From: Watersipora subatra
Taxonomy: Eukaryota; Bryozoa; Gymnolaemata; Cheilostomatida; Watersiporidae
DNA length: 64,000 bases
Assembly (NCBI RefSeq): GCF_963576615.1
Contig: NC_088708.1
Location: 56,283,196 to 56,347,195 of the forward strand
Direction: 5' to 3'
Each line of letters opens with the position of its first letter. Position 1 is the first letter of the stretch. Made by a program: the position numbers and the translations under genes. The notes under the pieces are model-generated. The model worked only from the letters and a program-made list of their open reading frames with translations. It searched no databases and was not told the DNA's origin. Below are positions 25,501 through 37,500 of the stretch, one piece after another.

Positions 25501-28500
25501 CGATGACCCTGCTATACGATTTTTCGCCTTACGAAGTGGACCACGATGTCTTTTGCCCTCGCCGTACATCATTTTGTTCGCAATACAATATCAACAAAAC
25601 TTTCTCTCGAAATTAATACTTGGCAGTCGGGGTGCTAAATACATGGCAATAACGAAGATGTCGATATGCTATTAGCCGAAATCTCAAAGTAAAAAATAGT
25701 AAAGACATACTAAAACTTAACTTTGCTTTAAGTATGTGTTTAGAAAGCCAAATTCATTTAGGTTAAATTCAACGTTTATGTTATACGTCTGTTTCGAATG
25801 TAAGAACTCCCTAAGGTACGTACTGCACATACATTTAGTACATTATAATGTTACATTTCATGGCAAATTATAACCACTAAATACACTAAAGTTATTGTAG
25901 GTAACTATAGTTAATAAGGTTAACATGTTATTTTGTAATTAATTTTTATAGGTACAGTACATATATAAAATTTATGATTTTTTACCAGGGGTGTTTGCAT
26001 TAGATAATTATTATGGGTTTCTATACCCATCTATACGACATTTTCGCCTTATGATGCCAACACTGAAACAAATTAAAATTGTATGGCAGGGTCCACTATA
26101 ATATGAACTGCTTTTGCTATAAACTTAAGGTTATCTATTAGGTTATCTTTAATAAAGTTTTACAAGATCTTCACTCAAAAAGATTGTGAAGTTATAATAG
26201 GATGCCTAGATCATTATGTTGGTTTAATTGCCTGAGCCATAGCCAGCTACATAACAATAACGACAATAATGTGTGTTTATGATTAACCTGCATACCATTC
26301 GCGGGGAAGCGTGTTGAACTAAATAGTTCCATGAGGAAATAACTCCCGATTAGAATACAGATGACTATCTAGTAATGACTTGTATGAACTGCATGAACTT
26401 TACCACTATCACACCTACTTTAAAATAAAAACAGACAGCTTTTGATACAGAAAAGCTTTTATCGAGGCTAGTTCAATATCAAAACTTATTGCAGTATGAA
26501 GGCAGTGTGAAGGCAGTGTGAAGGCAGTGTGAAGGCAATGTGAAGGCAGTGTGAAGGCAGTGTGAAGGCAGTATGAAGGAAGTGTGAAGGCAGTATGAAG
26601 TATTCATACTGCCTTGTATGAAGGCAGTATGAAGGCAGAAACTGCAGTATGAACTATGAATGCTTTTCCAGGAGCTGAAAATTATGACACAGAGCCAATC
26701 TTAGCTAGGTATCTGTAATTAGCTGAAAAGCTGTCCGAAGAGCTGTATTGTTCATGTGTTTCCTTAACTAACTATTACACACCGTTTTGAGACATCTGTG
26801 TAGACAGAGTCCTGTTATAAAACGAGGAAATGTCCTTCTTTGGACGTTTGTTCGGAGGTGAGAGAGATTTAGGACTACCTGGACTTCGTGGCCTATAAAA
26901 AGAGAGATAACAACGGGTTATGCTAACAAGAGGACAGAGACACTAAAATGTCTTTGTAGATAGCCAGGATTGTTTTACTAAAATAAATATTATAAGAACA
27001 CAAGCTGAGTGTTCATCTATACTGATCAGTCTTTACTTATGCGTCTTTCTTTTTATACATAAAAACATTTTTAGTCAAATGCGGCTTTAAGGTACACGGG
27101 CCATATAAACCCACGTGTGCGCACATTTATCAAGCAGTCAACAATAAGACTACACCACACGCTGCGTGTGAAAAAGCGCTGATCACCTGATATAGTTTTG
27201 TAAAACTAAAATGTGTGAATTACCAGTTTTCATGAGTTGTCTCTCTATTGAGTGTTGTGCAAATTGGTCATGCAAAACCTAGACAACCAACCAGACATGA
27301 CATATATGACCAGTGCAAATGAAATAATGCATCCTTTTATTGCACAAAAAAATACCGTAAAACCTGTATTTCAACGCCACCTCTATTTAACCTCCAACTC
27401 TATGTGACCGTCACTATAAGAAAAGAGTTGAAAAATAGTGCATGACCCTCTAATTGGACGCCAATTCTATTTGACCGCCACTGCTTGGCATTATTGATCT
27501 TTATGAACCCATACCAGCGAGTGATCAGTAAAAAGTGCCCACAAAATCGTACTAATAATGAATCAATTACATCAATAACGATTAATTCTTTCGTTGTTGC
27601 TGTTCGTATCTAAGCCCCTTTTATAACTCCAAAGCTTTACAGTTTTCAAGTTAAAACTTTAAAAGCAACACCATAGAAATAATTAATAACTGTGCCAGGC
27701 TAATAGTAGTTTTTTAACACGGTATTGATACTTAAACGCATGTTTAAAATGTATTAGCAATTACGATGCTGTAGTCGACTTGTAAATGCGCTAAGCGCAT
27801 GCGACTAAAAGTTTATCATTTACAAGTTTTACGTTACAAAAGTATTCTAAATAGCAACAAATAAGTTTTGCTCTGCTAAAACAATTGTTTGGATGCTAAC
27901 ATCGACTAGTTCGACAGTGCAGAAGAAGAGTTTGCTTAGCGGGCAGTGTAGAAGGTCTGCTGAACCAACATTAAAAAGACGATGAAATGGTTCCAACAAA
28001 AAGCAACAATCAGAATGCAATTGGCCGAGCAAACGATGCAACTAGTTTTGTGTAAAAAATGTTAATTTTTGTTTCTGAATGTATTACAAATATGGTTTGG
28101 TTATGGCACTTGGTCTTGAATATACACATGTATTTGTAGCATTTGATAGATTATTATTATTATATAACTTATAAATTTGCAGATTTATAGCATATTATTT
28201 GATGGGCTGATAGTATCATGACGGTAATCTAAACTCGGCTTACAATGAACTGAAGCTCATAACGCCTCCTCTATTGCACATAAAAAACCAGTTTTGATTG
28301 CTAACTCTAACAAAGATCAATGAGTCCAATGAGCTTTTATGAAACATCGTTAAATGTAATTATAAAATAAACATTGCCTTCAAATTTAAAAAGAAATAAA
28401 AAATTCAAAGCTCTCAACAAATTGCAATGTAGGCTATAAGATTACCGTAGGCTACTGTAAAACCTCTAATTGAGCGCCCCGGTGGTTTACTTTTTAACTC

Positions 28501-31500
28501 GTCATCTACAGTGGCGGTCAAATAGAGGTGGCGTTCAAATAGAGGTGGCGTGCAAATAGACGTTTTACGGTAGTTTCAAGCAATAGATATCAACTGGTAG
28601 AGATATTTTTCAGCTTTCCAATGCGCATTTATTTAGAAATCTACAACAAGTTGGAGGTAAGTTATAGTAAGATTTCTTGTATTCAAAAGGGTTCGAGTCG
28701 CTCAGCCCAAAGAAGAGTGCAAAATATAGCGAACAGTCGCTTCGCCCTTGAAAGGGGTAAATTTATATTACCATAATTCTGACGAACGATTTGAAAAATA
28801 CTATGACATCCTCTATTTGAATCTCACCTTTAATAAAGAGTCACTATAAGGGAAGGGTTGGAAAATAGAGCGACACGGGGTTCAAATACACATTTTATAG
28901 TACATTGTTTTATTTGGTCAGTTTCGGTAATTTCCTGGCTAAGTTTATCTCACCATAGATATGCCAAAAACACTGGCATAACAGTTCCAGCGTAAAAAAT
29001 ATACTATTTCAGAAGGACAGCTTCACATATTTTTTACTTGTGCTATCACAAACAATTCAAACGTGTGCATACACCCACACACACACACAGGCACGCACGC
29101 ATGCCAAAGGGTTCATTCTGATTTTTACAGTAATGCTTTAATTGACTGTTCAATGACTTTAATTCCTGACAACTGACAGCGGGAAATAGACATTCTATCA
29201 ACCATCATAGACCTACCCTGTTAAGAAAGAACGAGGTGACCTAAAGAGCACAGAAGTACCCCGAAACTTTAGTTGGCCTACAGTTGTGAGGAATGTGATA
29301 AGTCCGAGGTTCAACGGCTTGCTTGCATTTGCTGTTGGATCAAACTTTCTAAAATAAGAAGAGGTAAATCACTCGCTGACCCTGTGAGAGGACCACAACA
29401 CGCATCCAAGTCAGCTGATTGAGATACCAGCTGTTATATTATATATGTAATATAGGTAACTATATGATTGTATGTATGTTTCATCAACAAACAAACTAAT
29501 ATAGGTAACTACATGATTGTATGTATGTTTCATCAACAAACAAACTAATATAGGTAACTACATGATTGTATGTATGTTTCATCAACAAACAAACTGACTT
29601 TATGAACAACAGACTTCATCATACAATCACAAAGACTGAAGAATTCATCCATTTCACACTCAGTGCAGCCATGCATATTACATATACCATGAGCTGCATA
29701 GTGTGGCTCAGCACAACATTTTCATATGGCTGAGAGCCGCGTGGTGCAGCTCTAGTAGGATTCGCACAAAAAGCTTCTGATTAATCAATAGTTAACTATC
29801 CTACAGGATGAAATTATTCGCAGAGTTAAATCTCGCAAAAAATGGTCTTTTCAGGCATATTCGCGGACTAAATTATTCGCGGATGAACAGATTCACGAAT
29901 AAATTAATATGTGAAAGCAGCTAGCAGTATAGTAAAACCTTCACGTGCGTATACCACGTGTTTAGGTTTCTATTTAGCTGAAAAATTCATGTCGATCATG
30001 CTAAACTATAAATTTTTGGCTGCATCCAGAAGTTTTCAGGATTTTCATTGATTTGGAGGCCTTTGGTGAACCAACAAATTGTGGTAAGTTATGAGTTTTT
30101 TCAAAGTAAAGAATTGCAGAAAAGATTTTTTTGATGATGATACCGCGCCGAATTCCGAATAACTTGTGACAACCTTGAATCATTTTGTAAAGAAGTGTGA
30201 TTTATCGGCAATGGGCTTAACTCAAAGCCCCGGCGATGATTTTAAGAGTTTGGAACTCAGCTACGTTTACTAACTCTGCCTAGCGACTAGTTTTTAATTT
30301 GAGGTAGTAGTTATTTTTCCTTGTGTTAAAAATAAAACTAATTATTCGCGGATTTTAATAATTCGCCGAATTTACTGTACGCGAACTCGCAAATTATTAA
30401 ATCCATCGAATAATTTCATCCTGTAGGGTAATTAACCTATCGTATTTGTACGTGAACGAAAGGAAACAATTATCTGCATGCATTGAGCCAATAGAACATA
30501 TGCTTACAGCCCATTCTGAGTCTAGTTTCGCTTTGTAAAAACCTAATTTTTTCAACGCAATTTCGTTTTAGCAATGACCAGTTGTGTCAAATGCATTATA
30601 GCTACGGAGGTTTCACCGATTGTAGATCAATGATCTTTGGCAGAGTTTTTATTGAACAATAGTACTGCTGAGAGTAATCATTTTGCCGTGAACTATAAAA
30701 ATATTGATAACTTATCCGATTCAGACATGCTCACAGTAGTAGAAAAAATGGCCGAAAAGTCCAAGCCCATTTTGCAATACATTTGTTGCATTTTCTATGG
30801 CATCAACCAATGTGAAAAACTGTGGGATTCAAAAGTTGTGGCACTTTATATGTGCCCTTGTCAAATACAGCCGACGCTCCTATAACGTATATATCTTATG
30901 CCGGTAACATAAATTCCAGATAACGTAAAAAATCTATGTGAAGTTTTTGCTTCAACCTACGTAAAAATTCCATATAACGTAAAGTGTCAAGTCGGGCGAG
31001 TTTTCAAAATCGATTTGAATGCTAGTTCATCTGGCTGCACCTGCGGAGGAAAAAACGACATGCTTATAGCGCTATATCTATTATGCGTAACGTTCGCGAT
31101 ATTCTAATTCGTCGTAATACTGTAGATCGTGAACAGGACAGCTGCGCAATGTTTCAAAAATACTTGAAGACGATCAATTGGTGCAATTGTTACAGAGTTG
31201 ATCTACCAATCTGAATGTCATGAGTTGGAGTATCGTCGACAGTTATCTTTCATCCTAACCTTGACTCCTAGATAAAAATAGACGACGAGCAGGTAGAACC
31301 GATTTCTATATTTAAAAAAATTTTGTTGTTTTGCCTTATTGTAGACGTACAAAATATTTGTTATTAATTAACTTAGCGGTTTAGAAAAAAAAAGCAAATT
31401 GTTGTAAATGAATGCCGAAAATGTGCAGTCCTCCATCAACTTGTAAAATTACTGCGATCATGGTCTATAAAACCAGTGAGATTAATCATAAAAAGTTGAA

Positions 31501-34500
31501 AAGGTGTCAATGCAAACCAATAATACTGCAGCTACGGTACAGCCCACAAATACAAAAAGGAGTTCAGTCAAGTTTTCCTTTTATGAATGGCCAAATGGGT
31601 GAGTTTGAAAAGACTTTGGAACGGATTAGGCAATTTACATGTATTTTACTGTTCTTATAATGTAAATTCCCTATAACGTAAATGTTTCTGGAACGGATTA
31701 TTTATGTTGTAGGAGGGCCTACTGTATTAGATTCTAATGAACATGTAGTTATGTCTCGGTAAAAAAATCAATTTGGAAGCAAAAAAGTTAATGTATGGAG
31801 AAAAACTAGAGACCAAAAGAGAGCATACTAACAAGGCACTGCTGGCCACTTCTTCATCCAGTTCAGCAATAGTCATGGTCTTCTCTTTCTTCTTATGTAT
31901 GTCTTTTATCATATACCTAAAGTTACATACATGTCTTTTATCATATACCTAAAGTTACATACAGGTCTTTTATCATATACCTAAAATTACATACAGGTCT
32001 TTTATCATATACCTAAAACTACATACAGGTCTGTTATCATATACCTAAAATTACATACAGGTCTTTTATCATATACCTAAAATTAAATAACTAGTTTTCA
32101 TTGCTTTCGTTAAGTATTGTTCTCCTGAGAATGCTCGCATCATAGGACAACTTTGATTGAAGGTCATCCTCTAGCCAAATAGTAAGTTTTATACCCAACA
32201 GCCGCTCCGATGGAAAAAACAAAGCAGCTTGCATCAGTTGTGGTTTTGTTCTAACAAGCCAAACCCATAGGTTCATAATCAAGTATACTTACCTGCATGT
32301 ACCAAACATTAATCTTAAATCGAACATCTCAGCTATCGCTAAAAATTTGTTCCAAAACATCGTTAGAGTAATCTTAAAGTTGCAATGTATTACAATCAAA
32401 TCTGAGTTTTGTTTAACTGCAGTACTATTTGTAAAGGTCACAATGCAAACCGGTAAGAGATGGAGCAATAATGGCTGTCCAACTTGAACTGTAACTGTTG
32501 ACGGAAGTGATGTTCTTGTCACTATTTTGATTGCTAAAAGCTGTGAAAACAACTCCTGTAACAATGAAACCAGCTAAAATCTGATAGTCAATTATTGGCT
32601 ATTTGATTATCGATCAATTGGTTGTTCAGTCTGGATGTGGAGTTGAGTGGAGTAGAACAGAAGCACTATGAGAATAACAACAATACAGCGACTCCTCTAG
32701 ACAAGGTCTTAATTATAATAATAGTTGCGGTTGACCTTGACATGAGAAACCATATGAATTGTGTCTGAAGAGATGTTTTTATGGAATGAAAACTCTGAAC
32801 AAGCAGTTTTAATCAACAAACAAAAATTGAGCCAATACGGAAGGAAAAAAGGAGCTCACCAGGCGAGACCTTATCTACACTAAATGCACAGGTGTAAAGA
32901 ATATACTACTACAATGCAAAAAGGCTTTGATTTTGCAATCTAAACCCCAGAAAAGAAACTTCGTTATCATGCTACTCTGCCAATATATCAACGCTATGGT
33001 GCCGTTCAGATCATATGCAATCAGAGTATGTAGTGCTGACCCTAGTTGACAGCCACTCACCTAAATTCATCCCAGTTAAGATGGTTATCACAGTCAGCAT
33101 CATAATATCTGAAAATGTATCTGCATCGAAACTCAGCTGGGGATCCACCATGAGGAGTTGTTGGCTCAAGACATGCCAGCCCGATCAGTGTGTCAAACCA
33201 AGTAAGGAAACCCTGCCGATTTGTGTCAAAGGCTCTAAAGCAAAACCAAAATGTCATCATAACTATTTAGACATGTAGGCAGGAATATTTACCGGCATGT
33301 TAAAAGAGATTACGTTCAGGCAATTACGGACAGAATAATAAAATAATTGCATCAACAAAGCACTCCCTCTTGCATCGGGACAGACGGTAGTTTTACTACA
33401 CTCAAAGTGATCAATTCTTCTGAGTGGATATGAAATAGAAAGCGAAGATGACGACGCTGCAGAGCGATGCAGATGTAAAAGCTTGATGTCAGTCACTATC
33501 AATTGAATATTATAACCAACAAGGTAGGACTGAAAAGGAATGAATATAGAAAGGGAGTACCGTGTATCCTCGCATATAAGCCTATCCACATATAAGCCGA
33601 TCCTAGAAAAACAGCCCTGAAGTCAGGTGATTTAGAAGAGCTCGCATATAAGCCGACCTCATAAATCGTAACACACCGCACGTATCTGTTGGAGCAAAAG
33701 GTTGCGAAAACGAAGCGACTTTTGCAAGCTTAGTAGAAAACGCTTCTGATAGATGAGTAGTTGTATAACTAGCCTATCGTGTCTCTGCTTACTCGAAAGG
33801 AAACAACAATCTGTTTGCCTTAGCCAATGGAAAACATGTTTGCATCTCACACTGACTCTCATCTCACACTGACCTTAGTTTTGCTTTTTAAAACCACATT
33901 TTTATAGCTATTTGTTTCTTTGCTTTTGTTTTTATAGCTACGTAGGGTTCACAAATTGTAAATCAATGAATTTTTGATGATTATCTATTGGGCAATAGTA
34001 GTGGTGACAGTGAGAGTTTATTAACAGTAATAATAATGTCGTAAGCTATAGTAATAGTGATAACTCGTCTGACTCGGAACACACTAACTTGTTCACCAGG
34101 ATAGTATGAAGGGTACAAAAAAGTGTCCCACTTGATTCTGATACGCATTTGTGGTCTTTTTATGGTATCAGATGATGTACAATTTTATGCTAATTAATTT
34201 AGTCAAATGTTATGGCAACCTATATGGGCCAATATCAAATATTTAGTTTACCGAATATTTGTGTCCATAAAAATTTATTTGGTAGCGAAAGAGTTAAGTA
34301 TAGTGGTAACCATTATTGTGGTCTTACTTTTCTTAATAAACAAAGTTGAGTTAATAAAGGTTCGAGCTGTAGTTGTCAAAATTAAATTAGCAAAATTTCA
34401 TTTCGTTGTCTTTCCATCAAAGTTACCCACAAATAAGCCGGACCTCTAAGTTTTGTAAATAAATTTTGCGATTCTAGAATCAGCTTATATGCAGTGATAT

Positions 34501-37500
34501 ACAGTAAATGACAGTAAATAAAATACAGTAAATGACATAACATAATAACATAATACAAGTGAATTAACTAAAACTTTGTTTCAAAACTAATTTTGACATT
34601 AAAACCGTTAATATTATACAACAATGCAAAAATTTATTAAATTACAGCCAAAAATCTTAAAATGATAGAAGTTGTTTGCCACGTTTATGCTCTATGTTCA
34701 TCTGATTATGCATAACAAATCAAACATAAGAAACAAGTTTAAACATGTCAGCTACATAAATGAATAAATGTTGCTGACCTTTCAGCACTCAGTATCGTGT
34801 AATGTATTTTAGGAGTGGGCTATAATAGGCCAAGCCTCAAAAACTCACCTAAAGAATTTGTCCAACTGCTCTGTGATATCTAGGAAACCAAGTCTCTTCA
34901 TAAGGTTGTGAAATTGAGTGTTGTTCAGAGATTGACTAGGAAAGGTTATATCTAAATATTCCTTGTAAAGTAGTTCTTGTTCTGAAATGTAAACACCATC
35001 ATCAGTGGGTTCCAAACTGCGATTAACAGACCAGTTTATATAACTAACCAAGCGGTGATTTTAAGAGTAGCAGGTACTGATTGCCAGAGTGAAATTCCTA
35101 ACTATAATAAGAACAGCGTCCGTCCAAAGCCATGATAAGAGCGTTAACAAAAAACAATGCCTCGCACGGAAATCAAACCCAGGGCATCATTGTCACAGCT
35201 GAATATGCTACCACTACACCACTCGGGCGCCTAACCACCTTACGGGACAATTCTCCATATACAGATTACTCATGATGGTCTCTCACATTGTACGGGACTA
35301 GCAAGCTAGTAAAAATAAAGAGTCTTTAGCTGCATATTTCTAGATGATTCAGAGTTGGTGTGTCTTGTCGTAATTGTTTCAAGCTATGTTAAGTCATTAG
35401 TATAAAATGTTAAGTCATTATTGTAAAATGTTAAGTCATTATTGTAAACATCCCAAACCATCTAAAAGTCAACAAAACTTGCACTAAACATAATACTTCC
35501 GAAGTCCAAGTTAAATCTTACACAAAACACGCAGGTATAATTTACCAAACAAGTTCACTTGTAATAAAAACATAACAAGAGAATAATTTTTTTAATTTTG
35601 CACTGTGCTTCTAAAAACAACTGCAAAGACAGTCATAGCAGCCAGCACCTGAAGATCTCAACGCGCAACTGGCAGGCAAAGCGAGGTAAGCCTGAATTTC
35701 ATCTTAATATAAATCAGACAACCAAAAACTCGTTGTTTCTAAAAATCTGCACATTGTCTTTGCCGCACAATCTTTAAACAGAACATCTTTAACTATTCAA
35801 GTTTAAAACAGTACTTTAATCAAATTCCATAAATCTCTTTGACTATTTCCAAACCTCACCACATAAGAAACAAACCTAATTTTGAAAATATTATTTGCTA
35901 TCAAGGGTCGACTTCTTCTGGTTGAAGGCAGTTACACTACAAGCAGTGCCAACATCGCCACATGGCAGTCATCAATACCATTGTACTAAATTGCAATAAA
36001 ATGTAACACCAGAACAAAAACAAACCTTTCATTCCAAACCGTGCAGACTTGAGTAGCATATTGTATGAGGCAGAAGGGAACTTATGCTGTGCCGAAGTGT
36101 CCACCGCTAAATCATTGTCCGTGAAGATGTACTTGTTATCAGTTAGAGTAGAAACATCAGCTAAATTGCCGGCATCAACTGCTTCTATGTAGGTTACAGC
36201 CTCCAAGCCATACAGGTCTGGTGTATCTGACCTTCCCTGTTGAGAATGGCACTAATGTAGACAAATGCAGGAAGCTAGATTTGCACTAACCAATTCCAAA
36301 TGTAAAACTGAACTCTGGGTAATTGACAGGTCTCATTGTTGTATTATTGACTCTTCCTTCCAACAGAACTGCAGTAAAGTCTTACATAGTCAACTAGATT
36401 TTGTAATAACCAGGTGTATAAATAAGAAGTCTGAGATAAATTTAATTTCTTTGAAAAAGCGAGAACTAAAGTTTAATATAGTTTTCCTGTGTAAAGGCAA
36501 TTAGAGTGCAAACAGAGTTGAAAATAACAAACCCGTTGAGCCATTTGCTTGATGCGCTCAAGAGACAGCCATGTTTGTCCCGCAGGAGAATCCTCGCTCT
36601 CTTCTCCATCGCAGAATGAGAGAGAAAAAGAGACGTGGTTAATATCTCGGTCTAGCATTCGACTTTTTCCCAAAGACACTTTTACTATACCACTGACCTT
36701 CACCCTTACACCAAAGAGCTGCAATAATCAGGATGTCAGATATTGCTAAGCTGAAAATTGAAAAATAACGGTATGAATAAAAGTTATGCATTACAGCATG
36801 ATTATGGTGAGCAATAACTGACTCAGCTCTTGCAAACTTATTTTACATTATAGTAATACACAAGCATACAGAAACAGATTTTCACCATAAAAGGTATTTG
36901 CACGATTTACAAAACTAATAGCTGATAATGTAACCTCACAAGTACAGATTCACTATTACATGGAGATAATAGTTTAGTACGAAAGCTTTCATACGATAAA
37001 GGAGTGTGACAATTCATAATTTCGGTAAAAAAGATTCCACACCTTACACGTTTAATGAAAACGAAGAGGAACTTTTGAGCCTGCTTCACATTTATTATGC
37101 TGAACATAGTGTATGGTAAAGTATGAACATGTATGGTGATGGACAAAAGTCTGGGGATTTTGTTCTAGAGCGTTCCCAGACTTCTGTCCCTCATTGTAGG
37201 TGATTTTTACCATACAAGTTGCTCAATATATTATTCAGTATTTTCTTCAGTCTTCTGCACCAAAAAGGGTGTTGAAAGTTTGATCTTGGGTGCTATTTAT
37301 GATAAATTAAATATCTTCTTTACATTGCACCAAACGAATATCATATTGACATGATGAACTAGATTTTTATTGCTAACATGCGATCATCCCACAAGTGCTA
37401 TAACAGTCTTGGAAAACATACCTCAAAACCTAGTCGTTGTGCAGCAGTGATAGAAGTTTCACCATTTTTTATATCGGTACATGGCAACCATAGGCCTTTT

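Noticed and set aside
27847-28041. Transposase fragment inside the TACCGTAAAAC element
   Set aside because: The short frame shows no DDE, DNA-binding or other transposase motif that I can recognise.
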